A DNA stretch of 64,000 nucleotides from positions 62,001-126,000 of the forward strand of contig JBFXDX010000011.1 in the NCBI GenBank assembly GCA_050180705.1, given 5' to 3'. Below the pieces are notes generated by a model. It did not search any database, was not told where the DNA came from, and was given only the letters and a program-made list of their open reading frames with translations. This stretch comes from SB25 sp050180705 (lineage in GTDB: Bacteria > Bacteroidota > Bacteroidia > Bacteroidales > Tenuifilaceae). Positions 9,001 to 17,296 of the stretch are shown here, in pieces. The stretch's first letter is position 1, and every line of letters begins with the position of its first letter. A program made the position numbers and the translations under genes.

Positions 9001-10158
9001 TTATTTTAAAGCATTTGCCAATGCTTTTTTTAGACTACTTCCGTAAAGATTTTTTCCAATAATAGTTTGGTTGCGACCAATAAGGTAGTTTGCCGGAATT
9101 TGAGATACATTGTAGACCAATGCTGCATGCGATCCTTTGCCGCCTTCGCATACACTTATCCATGGCAAATTAGCATTCTCAATTACATTTTGCCATTCTT
9201 CCCTACTTTCATCAAGTGCAATCTGATAAACTTCAAATCCCTTAGATTTATACTGTGAATATATTTCGAGCAACTCGCGGTTATCTAAAAGGCTACCAGT
9301 GTTTCCTGTAACCCAAAAGTCCAAAAGAATAACCTTACCCTTTAAGCTCGATAGTTTAACCTTTACACCATCCTTGTTGGGAATCTCTAAATCGGGAATT
9401 GATATTTCGGCATTATTAATCATGTTTTGCATTTTTCTGTTTGCAATGATTTTCTCAATTCTTTTAACATCGTTAATCATGCCTTTTGTGTAATCCGATT
9501 CTGGGTAAAGAGCCATCAATGCTGATGCTACCGTTTTTATTGTTATTAAATCGTCAGAACTGTCGAAAAGATAGAGATTATCATTGTATTTCTGATAAAT
9601 AGCCATGACATTTGCCTTTGATAGAGGATTGTCCTTGATAAACTTAAGATTAAACTCCTTTTGTTCCTTAACTATTGAATCGAACTCTTTTTGTAGTTCT
9701 AGTTTTCTAGATTCACTTTCAGATTTCACGTATTCCTTGCTAAGTTCTTCTATTTTTAGTTTCGATTCTGCAAACGAAACAGCAAGCGTTTGAACCTTTA
9801 ATGAACTTGGCGAGCCATTTACCGAGTAATCTAATGCATTTTTAGTATCAAAAGTTACCGTAATTTTTTCTCCTTGTTCGGCAAGTAGGGTTATTGCTCC
9901 ACTGTTTTTAACATTTACAGTGTAGAATGTAGGTTCTGCTCCCTGCTTAACTTTAAATTTCTTGGTGTTATCGCCTTCCGATATTTTAACAGAATCTAAA
10001 ATTACAGATTGATTGAAGTCGAGACGCGAAAAGTAGAGTACGCTATTTTCGTACGATTTAACTTTTACACTTATCGTTACAGCATCCTTATTGCTGCACG
10101 ATGTGCAAATAATAGAAAAAACTAGAATAATGAGTATTGAATTAAAAATCTTACGCAT
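9001..10158 (-). CDS. TlpA-like thioredoxin-fold lipoprotein lacking CXXC
   Basis: Predicted lipoprotein (signal peptide with CTSC lipobox, residues 1-21) in the architecture DUF4369-like N-terminal beta domain (~25-115), charged helical linker (~125-250), and C-terminal TlpA/thioredoxin-like domain (~252-385). The C-terminal fold is recognisable from KGKVILLDFW, the GFEVYQIALDE strand and the conserved SQIPANYLI cis-proline loop (354-355). At the redox site, residues 282-287 read WVTGNT where relatives have WxxWCGPC, so neither active-site cysteine exists. The only other Cys is at 337. It therefore cannot act as a dithiol oxidoreductase; a binding or peroxiredoxin-derived role is possible. 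A good promoter lies 30 bases upstream. Confidence 0.82.
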   Translation of the reverse strand: MRKIFNSILIILVFSIICTSCSNKDAVTISVKVKSYENSVLYFSRLDFNQSVILDSVKISEGDNTKKFKVKQGAEPTFYTVNVKNSGAITLLAEQGEKITVTFDTKNALDYSVNGSPSSLKVQTLAVSFAESKLKIEELSKEYVKSESESRKLELQKEFDSIVKEQKEFNLKFIKDNPLSKANVMAIYQKYNDNLYLFDSSDDLITIKTVASALMALYPESDYTKGMINDVKRIEKIIANRKMQNMINNAEISIPDLEIPNKDGVKVKLSSLKGKVILLDFWVTGNTGSLLDNRELLEIYSQYKSKGFEVYQIALDESREEWQNVIENANLPWISVCEGGKGSHAALVYNVSQIPANYLIGRNQTIIGKNLYGSSLKKALANALK

Positions 10159-10187
10159 ACAATTTCCCTATTTAATTTTACGAAAGG

Positions 10188-10217
10188 CAAAATTAACCAA
10201 TCATTCGTAATTTCAAA
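10188..10217 (-). promoter_or_regulatory. Promoter for thioredoxin-fold lipoprotein / lpxH / acpH genes
   Basis: On the minus strand TTTG (10214-10217), an 18-base spacer, then TAATTTTG (10188-10195), matching the Bacteroidota TTTG/TAnnTTTG promoter. The expected start of transcription is about 20 bases before the lipoprotein gene's ATG at 10158, which fits. Confidence 0.6.
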
Positions 10218-10347
10218 CTTTTGAAATGAAGTTTAGCTCTTGTTGTATTCTGATTTTTACAGGACTTGTGAGATAACCGTTTGAGTTTTATTTTTCACGA
10301 TCAACTAACAACTAATTTGAACTATCTTAGCTGAAAATCCCAATAAA

Positions 10348-11481
10348 ATGGAATTGTTCGATAAACCGAAAGGTTCTTATATAAGTTTCTTCAGCAATAA
10401 GGTTAAAATGCATGGCGGGATAAATCTTGCGCAGGGTATTCCAGGCTTTAATCCTCCTGTCGGACTGATAAGTGAGTTGAACGATGTTTCTCATACCAAT
10501 ATTCATCAGTATGCGCCGGGTCTTGGAAATTTGAAATTGCTCGAATTGATTGCGAAACAGTATGAAGTTGAAGTTAACAATCTACTCGTTGTCCAAGGCG
10601 GAACCGAGGGTTTATCTCTGATTTATACTTATCTTTTAAAGTTGATTGGTAAGAATTTCTCCGTTTTGGCGTTCGATCCTGCATACGAGAGTTACAGCAA
10701 GTTGCCCGAGATATTTGGACAGCCATTTATCGCATTTCCTTTAAACGATGAGGGGACTTTCGATGCGGCTGAACTATCAAAGGAAATTATTAATAAAAAT
10801 GTGAAGTTGATTTTTGTGAGTTCGCCGGGTAATCCTTACGGAAAAGTTTTCTCAAAGACCGAAGTTGATACTTTGATAGAATTGTCAAATAAGTTAGGAT
10901 TCTACTTGGTTCTCGATGCGGTTTACGACGCACTTTTCTTCAATGAGCCTCCATATATTCCTGTTCAATCGATAAATGAGAGGTTGTTTATCGTGAGTAG
11001 CTTTTCCAAATCGCTTTGCATTACTGGCTGGCGTATAGGTTATATCATTCACGATAAGGTTCACGCTGCTGGTTTGCAATCGGTTCACGATTATATTGGT
11101 TTGTGTGCTCCTTCGTTGCTGCAGCAAGCACTTGCTAATTATCTGGAGAAAAATAATTATGCAGTTGAGTATAAAGCGGAGTTTCGCAAAAATATTTCCC
11201 AATCGTTTTTATCGTTAAGTGGTACGCTGAAGGAATTGAATTTCGAAATTCCTAAAATTGATGGAGGTTGCTTTATCTGGGCGAAACTTCCTAAAGGTTT
11301 TACCGATGGCTTTTGGTTTGCCTCGATGCTTTATCAGGAAAATAAGGTTGCTGTGATTCCCGGCGAGCACTTTAGCCCCAATTGTATCGATTGGATTCGT
11401 TTCAATATTGCTCGTCCTATGGACGAAATTGCCGCAGCACAAAAAGAACTGGTTCAATTTATGCAAAAGCATAAGGTATGA
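10348..11481 (+). CDS. Class I/II pyridoxal-phosphate aminotransferase
   Basis: Fold-type I PLP enzyme, 377 aa, closest in pattern to methionine/kynurenine-type aminotransferases of the YbdL group (NLAQGIPGFNPP opening). PLP-site residues are visible: GGTEG (84-88), SSPGNPYG (158-165), Asp190 and Tyr193 (VLDAVYDA), Schiff-base Lys221 in SSFSKSLCITGWRIGY, and Arg229. The substrate cannot be fixed from sequence. It is the first of three overlapping rightward genes: its stop overlaps the glycosyltransferase start by 4 bases (ATGA type). Confidence 0.88.
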   Translation: MELFDKPKGSYISFFSNKVKMHGGINLAQGIPGFNPPVGLISELNDVSHTNIHQYAPGLGNLKLLELIAKQYEVEVNNLLVVQGGTEGLSLIYTYLLKLIGKNFSVLAFDPAYESYSKLPEIFGQPFIAFPLNDEGTFDAAELSKEIINKNVKLIFVSSPGNPYGKVFSKTEVDTLIELSNKLGFYLVLDAVYDALFFNEPPYIPVQSINERLFIVSSFSKSLCITGWRIGYIIHDKVHAAGLQSVHDYIGLCAPSLLQQALANYLEKNNYAVEYKAEFRKNISQSFLSLSGTLKELNFEIPKIDGGCFIWAKLPKGFTDGFWFASMLYQENKVAVIPGEHFSPNCIDWIRFNIARPMDEIAAAQKELVQFMQKHKV

Positions 11482-12575
11482 TTTTTTTTGTCACCATAAT
11501 ATTTTCCTCGTTTTATGCAGTTCTGTTGATTTTGCTACTGGTAGGCTTTTTTAGATCTATTCATCAATCAAAATCATGTGTTAAAGCGGAAGGTGTAAGT
11601 GTAATTGTTGCATTTCGTAACGAGGAGAAGAATCTTCAACGTCTTATAAATTCTTTCAATGCTCAGGTTTTGTCCTATGAATTATGGGAGGCGATTTTTA
11701 TTGACGATAATTCCACCGATGGTAGTTCCGAACTAATCAATTCTATCAGTAGAACCTTCAACTTTAAGTTGATTAAACTTTCGAATGTCAATGGAAAAAA
11801 GTCGGCAATAATCGAAGGAGTTAAAAACTCTAATTTTGACCTGATTGCTATTACCGATGCCGATTGTATTGTTTCCACTACTTGGCTTTCGGATTTGATG
11901 GAGCATAGTGGCTACGCATTGACTCAACGACCAGTTATTGTTGAAACCCATCATTCGTTGGTGAATATGTTCGAGGCGTTAGACTATGCTTCACTGATGG
12001 CAACTTCGGTAGGCTCGTTTGGATTGGGTAGGCCAGTTATTGCTGCCTCGGCAAATTTGGCTTTCCGAAAGGATTTAATCGATGTGAATTCGGAATCGCT
12101 TCGTGCCGATATTTCGTCGGGTGACGATATGTTTTTGTTGCATTCAGAAAAAAGGAAAAAAGGAAATAGGCTGTCGTTCGATTTAAGCCGCAAGGGCTTT
12201 GTGTCAACTCGGTTCGATGGTGGCATTGCTGGTTTTATTCGTCGTCGTAAGCGTTGGGCATCAAAGGCATCAGGGTATAAGGATTTTGATACTATTTCAG
12301 TCGCTTTAATTGTGCTGCTGTTCAATTTGTGGATTGTAAGTTTGTCTGTATTGCTTTTACTAGGATATTCATCAATTTATAATTTACTGATTGCTTGGCT
12401 TGTTAAAACCGCTGTGGACTTTCCCTTGCTTTTTGTTTTCCTAAAACGGACAAATCAGCTAAAGTTGATGCTTGTTTTTTTACCTTTACAGCTGATATAT
12501 CCATTTTACATTAGTTATTCGGCCATTGCCGGATTATTTGGAGGTCAAATTTGGAAAGGAAGGCAGATAAATTAG
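11478..12575 (+). CDS. Family 2 glycosyltransferase, membrane-anchored
   Basis: Transfers a sugar from an activated donor, probably to a lipid or cell-surface glycan at the cytoplasmic face. The 365-residue protein has one N-terminal membrane helix (residues ~3-25), a GT-A domain with VIVAFRNEEKNL (43-54), IDDNSTDGS (75-83), a DxD-type DAD (127-129), the catalytic-base motif GDD (215-217) and a basic RRKRW (256-260), then two or three C-terminal helices (~275-355). This resembles processive or semi-processive GT2 enzymes, but the RW motif is a variant of QxxRW. It overlaps the aminotransferase by 4 bases and the permease by 25. Confidence 0.88.
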   Translation: MIFFVTIIFSSFYAVLLILLLVGFFRSIHQSKSCVKAEGVSVIVAFRNEEKNLQRLINSFNAQVLSYELWEAIFIDDNSTDGSSELINSISRTFNFKLIKLSNVNGKKSAIIEGVKNSNFDLIAITDADCIVSTTWLSDLMEHSGYALTQRPVIVETHHSLVNMFEALDYASLMATSVGSFGLGRPVIAASANLAFRKDLIDVNSESLRADISSGDDMFLLHSEKRKKGNRLSFDLSRKGFVSTRFDGGIAGFIRRRKRWASKASGYKDFDTISVALIVLLFNLWIVSLSVLLLLGYSSIYNLLIAWLVKTAVDFPLLFVFLKRTNQLKLMLVFLPLQLIYPFYISYSAIAGLFGGQIWKGRQIN

Positions 12576-13795
12576 AGGAGATTGCCCGTAGTGGCTCGCC
12601 GTGGCAAATTGCCATGCGCCGTTTGCTTTCCGATTGGATTGCAGTAGTTTCATTGGCTTTTATTGGCATTACTGCTGTAGTGGCACTGCTTGGGTACTTA
12701 ATTGCACCCGATTCCACTCCGTTCTCGAACAATCAGCATTTGGAGTTGACTACCTGTAAGCCGGGAACTAAGGTAACTATGGTTATGGTTCGGAGGCAGG
12801 AGCAAAAGCCTAGTAGATCATGGTTGGGAACAATGCTTTATGGCAAGGAGTCAATTTATAGAGAGATTCCTGTTAATAGTTGGCGTTTTGTCGACGATTT
12901 TATCGAACTCGAAGAGTATAACTCTATTCCTGAGTCAACCCCGATAATCACTAAGTATTCCCTTGCGAATGTGCTATATCACCTTAACCCCGATGTAAAG
13001 CCAGTTACTAAGTCCGATTCGATATGTTTTATATTGGCTGATGGCAAAACGATGGTGAAGTCTATCCCCGATTTGCAGCAGCAAGTAAAGGCCGAGAGCA
13101 TTGTAACACGTAAGTTTGTTCTGGGTACCGACCGTTTTGGTCGCGATTTGCTTAGTCGGCTGATCATTGGTGCAAGAGTTTCTCTTTCTGTTGGATTTAT
13201 AGCGGTTGGAATTGCGCTGATAATTGGCATTGTGCTTGGAGCGTTGGCGGGTTTTGTTCGAGGTTGGATTGATGATGTTGTAATGTGGTTTATCAATGTG
13301 GTATGGAGCGTTCCAACCCTACTTATGGTTATTGCGCTTACCATGGTTATAGGCAAAGGTTTTTGGCAAATATTTGTAGCCGTAGGGTTAACAATGTGGG
13401 TTGATATGGCTCGCTTGGTTCGAGGGCAGGTGTTATCGATTCGAGAGAAGGAGTTCGTAGAGGCTGCAACGGTTCTTGGATTTAGCCGAATGCGAATTAT
13501 TTTTAGGCATATACTACCTAATATATTTGGCCCAATCATAATAGTTTCGGCAAGTAACTTTGCTACGGCAATTTTGTTGGAAGCTGGTCTAAGCTTTCTT
13601 GGAATAGGCGTTCAGCCCCCAATTCCATCGTGGGGAACAATGATTAAGGATCATTACGGCTATATTATAATGGACAAGGCCTATTTGGCCATACTGCCCG
13701 GTGTGGCAATTATGCTACTGGTGCTTGCATTCAATCTGCTTGGTAACAGTTTGCAGGATGCACTGGATCCTAAGGCGGTGGAACGAAAATCGTGA
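12551..13795 (+). CDS. ABC transporter permease, OppC/DppC family (orphan)
   Basis: Inner-membrane permease of the peptide/nickel ABC family, 414 aa. The OppC-type N-terminal region (SPWQIAMRRLLSDWIAVVSL, residues 16-35) precedes TM1. A long periplasmic insert follows (~residues 58-190). The conserved LGTDRFGRDLLSRLIIGARVSL comes next, and then five helices with the EAA loop EFVEAATVLGFSRMRIIFRHILPN. TTG 12551 is chosen because it includes the conserved OppC_N segment; it lies 25 bases inside the glycosyltransferase gene. No OppB partner, binding protein or ATPase occurs within the window, so partners must be encoded elsewhere. Confidence 0.88.
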   Translation: MERKADKLEEIARSGSPWQIAMRRLLSDWIAVVSLAFIGITAVVALLGYLIAPDSTPFSNNQHLELTTCKPGTKVTMVMVRRQEQKPSRSWLGTMLYGKESIYREIPVNSWRFVDDFIELEEYNSIPESTPIITKYSLANVLYHLNPDVKPVTKSDSICFILADGKTMVKSIPDLQQQVKAESIVTRKFVLGTDRFGRDLLSRLIIGARVSLSVGFIAVGIALIIGIVLGALAGFVRGWIDDVVMWFINVVWSVPTLLMVIALTMVIGKGFWQIFVAVGLTMWVDMARLVRGQVLSIREKEFVEAATVLGFSRMRIIFRHILPNIFGPIIIVSASNFATAILLEAGLSFLGIGVQPPIPSWGTMIKDHYGYIIMDKAYLAILPGVAIMLLVLAFNLLGNSLQDALDPKAVERKS

Positions 13796-13816
13796 GTTTT
13801 GTTCTTTTGAATGAAA

Positions 13817-14569
13817 CTATTGTATTTGTTCATTCAAATCCTGAATGATAGTTTCAATAATATCCTTTATTTCAATTGAGGCAGTTTGTGCAAAATCCTC
13901 CATCATTTTTTTGTTCATTTCGTGTTCTGATTTGAAATTTTGTGTTTCGAGTTGAGATGATTTTGTACTTGAATAAACTTTTTCAAAAACTAAATTTCTT
14001 TTTTTTGATAATTGAACCTTAACGATAAAATTTCCTGTTACCGGTTTTAATAACCAATTTTCTCTAGAATGCCTACCGTATCTTATGCGGTCTTTATGAT
14101 ATTGTGTTGATATCTGACAATCGAGCAAGGTTATTTTGAGAATATAGTCAGATAGAAATGTTCTCTCTTTAAGGTTAAAATTCCCAGATCTATAGACTTC
14201 TGTTTGGAAAGAACCCAACACAAATTCAGGAAAGGAAGGATCAACATTATTTTTGCCAAGTGTTACTGTGAAATCTCCTTTGTATCCACCGGCTATAACT
14301 AGTGGTACAACAAGAAAGCCGTTATCCTTTACTTTGGTTGTGTCGCTTGTTTGTAGTTCATCGAGAATCCTTATGCAAACTTTTTTATTGCTCTTTAATG
14401 TATCTATTTTAGAGTTATGTTCATAGTTCAATGAAACTTTGTACTCTTGCAGCGTATGCTGTAACATATATGGTCCAACACAAGAACTAGGCAGGAAGAG
14501 AATGAAAAAGCATCTAAAAAATAATCTTACTATTCTATTTACAATACTTGAGTGTTTTTTGCTATGCAT
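13817..14569 (-). CDS. Hypothetical lipoprotein
   Basis: Not recognised. It is a 250-residue protein with a basic N-terminus and hydrophobic segment ending in LPSSC (cysteine near residue 30), consistent with a lipoprotein signal after a longer than usual n-region. The mature part is mixed alpha/beta with a central GGYKGDFTVTLGKNNVDPSF segment, and its last 40 residues are acidic and helical. An internal Met at residue 55 is too late to be the start. It sits alone between the convergent permease gene and a small membrane protein gene. A 10-base inverted repeat (13806-13815 / 13829-13838) spans the junction with the permease gene and could form a hairpin. Confidence 0.6.
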   Translation of the reverse strand: MHSKKHSSIVNRIVRLFFRCFFILFLPSSCVGPYMLQHTLQEYKVSLNYEHNSKIDTLKSNKKVCIRILDELQTSDTTKVKDNGFLVVPLVIAGGYKGDFTVTLGKNNVDPSFPEFVLGSFQTEVYRSGNFNLKERTFLSDYILKITLLDCQISTQYHKDRIRYGRHSRENWLLKPVTGNFIVKVQLSKKRNLVFEKVYSSTKSSQLETQNFKSEHEMNKKMMEDFAQTASIEIKDIIETIIQDLNEQIQ

Positions 14570-14634
14570 CTTTTATATTTTATTTTGTGGCATACATTTA
14601 CTGTGAAGTCGTGCTAATTTATAGGTATTTTATT

Positions 14635-14943
14635 TTACTCCTTTATTTTGAATTCTTTAAAAGACGTTACTATAAAAATGATTAGAGCCCAAAGAATTGC
14701 CATTGGTATCATGGATAGGTATCCAATAAGTTTGTTGTCGAATAGATTTGCCAAATTAAACATAAATATAATGGGAAGAAGTGCTAATATAAATGTTAGC
14801 TTATACCTCTTGTAGGTTAGAAACGCATCACACTTCCCGCATTGCCATACATTCGCGTTGTTTAAGAAGACTTCGCTTAAATATTCTTTAATCGACATTT
14901 TATGCCCACATACAGGACATTTTCGGATGTTTGATAATTTCAT
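14635..14943 (-). CDS. Small zinc-ribbon membrane protein, hypothetical
   Basis: A 102-residue protein with an N-terminal CPVCGH and a second CGKC pair 25 residues later (four-cysteine zinc ribbon, residues ~9-38), followed by two hydrophobic helices (~48-65 and ~72-92) and a basic tail. It is likely a membrane protein with a cytoplasmic zinc knuckle. No function can be assigned. It is 65 bases upstream of the hypothetical lipoprotein gene in the same direction, so cotranscription is possible. Proteins of this layout recur in Bacteroidota but I know no characterised member. Confidence 0.62.
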   Translation of the reverse strand: MKLSNIRKCPVCGHKMSIKEYLSEVFLNNANVWQCGKCDAFLTYKRYKLTFILALLPIIFMFNLANLFDNKLIGYLSMIPMAILWALIIFIVTSFKEFKIKE

Positions 14944-15281
14944 ACTTATCCTTTTTTATAGTTTTTAGTATTTGAGAATTGCCTTTGTTTGTGTGTCTCT
15001 TTTTGGGACGTAAGCACATTCTTAACTCTTAAGAATTTCAGTAAAATTAGCAAAACTTATGCAAGGATACCTTGCTGTTGTGGACTTTGATTTGTTTTTT
15101 CACTGAAACCTCGAAATAAAAATAATGAATTCCAGTTGTATCTTATTTTGTAAATGTATACCGAATAAAGTACAAAATTATTCTTTGGGTTAAGCCTGTA
15201 AAATAACAGCGGTCTAACCACCTCCGAACATGATTCGCTTATTTTATCTCACAACCTCGGCTAAACTGAACATTGGCTTTT
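14944..15281. other. Intergenic region, no gene seen
   Basis: 338 bases between the zinc-ribbon gene and fic. Both strands are interrupted by stops; there is no tRNA cloverleaf, hairpin terminator with U-tract, or clear TAnnTTTG promoter. The right-hand part (about 15195-15280) is less AT-rich than the rest but shows no ORF. Confidence 0.4.
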
Positions 15282-16580
15282 TTACAGTTGGTATTTTCCT
15301 AAGACTTTATCAAAATCTTTTGCTTTAATAAAATTCTGTTTCTTTTTGTTTACTTGTATTACATCTAAAAAGCCAAGAGTTACTAAGGTTTTTAGATCGG
15401 CTCTGGCAGTGAAATTTGAAATATTAAATCTTGATTCAATTTCTTTTATATTCAAGATTCTATCCGAATCATCATTAATAATTTTAAGAATTTGAGCCAT
15501 TCTTTCATTGATCATCGGGATTTTCATAAACTTAGCGGCCTGAAAAACCTCTCTTTGCTTACGGCTAATGTATTGTTTTAATGCCTCAAAGGCTTTTTCC
15601 ATAGTTTTTACATGGTATGTAATAAAGTAGCTCATGTCATTATTGTCCACTTCCGTATATAAAAAAGCCTTTTCATATTGATTTTTTGTGTCCTTTATGA
15701 TTCGTGATATTGAGAGATATTCTGTCAGCCAATACCCTTTTTTTAGCATATACCAATAGAATAATGCTCTTGCTGTTCTTCCATTTCCATCAACAAATGG
15801 GTGTATCCAGGCAATCATAAAGTGTATTATGCATCCTTTTATTATGGGATGTATAAAATCTTTGGAATCAGTATTAAAAAAATAACAAACATCTTTGATT
15901 AGACTTTCCAAGTCTTCTCTTAATGGTGGAGTATGAACTATCTCACTATTTACATGATTGACAACATGGACATCGTTACCTTTTCTAAATATTCCTTCAT
16001 CTTCTTGATTATCCAATGTTTGATTAGAAATTAGTTTATGAATGAAGAGTATATTTTCAGAATTTAATTCATCATCTTTGTGTTGAACAATATATTTCAT
16101 TGTTATGAAATTGTTCATTATCATTAATTCTGATTTATTTTTTGGTTTTCTTTCCTGTTGAATCATTTCTTTAGCTTTCTTTCTCGTAGTATTTGCGCCT
16201 TCTATCTGACTACTAGAAATAGCCTCTTCTATTATAGAACTAATGATAAACTTTGTCTTATCAGTCTCAGCAATTCCAATATTGCTTCCTAAAGTTCCTC
16301 CTATATGCATATCAAATTGGTGTAAGGCTCTTTGCATATAATCAGAAACTACAAATCTAAATATATACTTTCCAAAATTGACCGAATTACCTTTTAGTAA
16401 TCGATGTAGTTTTATAGCACTCCAGAGTTCTTCGGGATTATATTTGTCTGATTTATATTTAACTTTATCCCAATATAGATAGTCATCTTGAATCTTTTTT
16501 AATATTCCATTTTGCTGTAATTCTATCATTAATGGAATGGTATTTTTGTTTTCTTTATATGCTGGAGGTGTTTCTATCAT
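15282..16580 (-). CDS. Fic-domain protein (probable AMPylator) with C-terminal winged helix
   Basis: Fic enzymes transfer AMP or another nucleotide moiety to hydroxyl side chains of target proteins. From ATG 16580 the protein is 432 aa. It has an N-terminal Fic_N region, an auto-inhibitory segment SSSQIEG (122-128, matching the (S/T)xxxE(G/N) alpha-inh motif), the catalytic HPFVDGNGRTAR (260-271), and a C-terminal winged-helix DNA-binding-like domain (~355-425; MINERMAQILKIIND...ISNFTARADLKTLVTLGFL). The in-frame ATG at 16637 would add 19 residues without family support. All catalytic residues are intact, and the inhibitory Glu suggests self-repression. It lies downstream of an unusual 21-bp repeat array. 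Confidence 0.88.
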   Translation of the reverse strand: MIETPPAYKENKNTIPLMIELQQNGILKKIQDDYLYWDKVKYKSDKYNPEELWSAIKLHRLLKGNSVNFGKYIFRFVVSDYMQRALHQFDMHIGGTLGSNIGIAETDKTKFIISSIIEEAISSSQIEGANTTRKKAKEMIQQERKPKNKSELMIMNNFITMKYIVQHKDDELNSENILFIHKLISNQTLDNQEDEGIFRKGNDVHVVNHVNSEIVHTPPLREDLESLIKDVCYFFNTDSKDFIHPIIKGCIIHFMIAWIHPFVDGNGRTARALFYWYMLKKGYWLTEYLSISRIIKDTKNQYEKAFLYTEVDNNDMSYFITYHVKTMEKAFEALKQYISRKQREVFQAAKFMKIPMINERMAQILKIINDDSDRILNIKEIESRFNISNFTARADLKTLVTLGFLDVIQVNKKKQNFIKAKDFDKVLGKYQL

Positions 16581-16767
16581 CTTTATATTTTTTATGCAAG
16601 ATAGAATAAATTGCGAGAAACTGCAATAATCTCGCAATTTTGATTATCTCGATATAGAGTTTCCATGATTTGATTTTAGATATTTTCCGGTTTTGAGATC
16701 AATTAAAGTATAAAAAGTTAAGTAATTCCAATGGAAAGCAACATAAATTAATGCCTGTTTGGTTTAA

Positions 16768-16780
16768 AACCCTGACAGAG
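16768..16780. repeat. Half copy of CCCTGACAGAG hairpin element
   Basis: AACCCTGACAGAG is identical to the left arm of the two complete inverted-repeat elements at 43273-43305 and 45377-45413. The right arm is missing here; the sequence moves into a G-run and the 21-bp array instead. Confidence 0.55.
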
Positions 16781-16814
16781 CTATTCATTATCATCGCTGG
16801 GGGGGGGACTTGGC

Positions 16815-16853
16815 AAGTGGGAGGGGGTACTTCCGAAGTACCCCCTCCCACTT
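16815..16853. repeat. 39-bp perfect palindrome
   Basis: Two perfectly complementary 19-base arms around a single C, containing GGGGGTACTTC and its complement. The second half is an inverted copy of the array's GGTACTTC-type unit, so it looks like an inversion or template-switch product at the edge of the array. It could form a cruciform or a strong RNA hairpin. Confidence 0.75.
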
Positions 16854-17182
16854 CAAAACCGGATTCATCTATCATTTTTGAGGATGCATCCTCAAATGAA
16901 GTGGAGGGGGGTACTCCAAAACAGGATGCATCCTCAAATTTTGAAGATGCATCTATCGAATTTGAGGATGAGGGTACTTCAAAATAGGATGCATCTATCC
17001 ATTTTGAGGATAGGGGTACTTCGAAACAGGATGCATCTATCTTTTTTGAAGATTCATCTATCTTTTTTGGGGATGAGGGTACTTCAAAGTCGGAAACATC
17101 TGTCAATTTTGAGGATTCATCTGTCTAGTACGAGGATAAGGGTACTCTGGAGTGGGATGCATCCTTAAAAAAGAGGATAATT
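16826..17182. repeat. Array of seventeen 21-bp units in exact register
   Basis: The GGTAC cores fall at 16826, 16910, 16973, 17015, 17078 and 17141: intervals of 84, 63, 42, 63 and 63, all multiples of 21. Between them lie 21-mers of a second type starting TCTATC or TCCTCA and ending GAGGATGAG or GATGCA. The two unit types share the 3' end GGATGCA. Units diverge by several bases but never slip register. A 20-bp perfect palindrome centred on ATGCAT lies at 16877-16896. Spacers are absent, so it is not CRISPR. Function unknown. Confidence 0.8.
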
Positions 17183-17271
17183 CTATCCAATTATAGGGTG
17201 TAAGTGTCTTTTTGATGCTTATTGTGGCGATTTATTGCATATCCCTAATGATTTATTTTTATCATGGTAAA

Positions 17272-17296
17272 CAAAAAGAGCCAGTCGTAAACTGGC
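17272..17296 (-). terminator. Rho-independent terminator of lysS
   Basis: On the minus strand GCCAGT-TTACG-ACTGGC (17280-17296) is followed by TCTTTTTGT. It lies 45 bases after the lysS stop. Confidence 0.7.

Noticed and set aside
12979..13539. 186-codon antisense ORF inside the permease gene
   Set aside because: Mirror frame of a well-supported transmembrane gene; its composition is the usual antisense Thr/Ile/Pro-rich pattern.
15195..15281. tRNA-like segment upstream of the fic gene end
   Set aside because: No TΨC (GGTTCRA) arm or acceptor stem could be paired.
16699..17106. 135-codon minus-strand ORF with VPSSxxxDAS heptads
   Set aside because: It is the complement of the 21-bp array; open frames exist on both strands simply because the period is a multiple of three. 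No ribosome-binding site, signal or domain supports it, though translation is not excluded.
16751..17168. Overlapping plus-strand ORFs through the array (78 and 96 codons)
   Set aside because: Same reason: repeat-driven open frames in two registers with no start-site support.
16826..17182. CRISPR array
   Set aside because: Units are contiguous and related to each other, without unique spacers, and there are no cas genes in the window.
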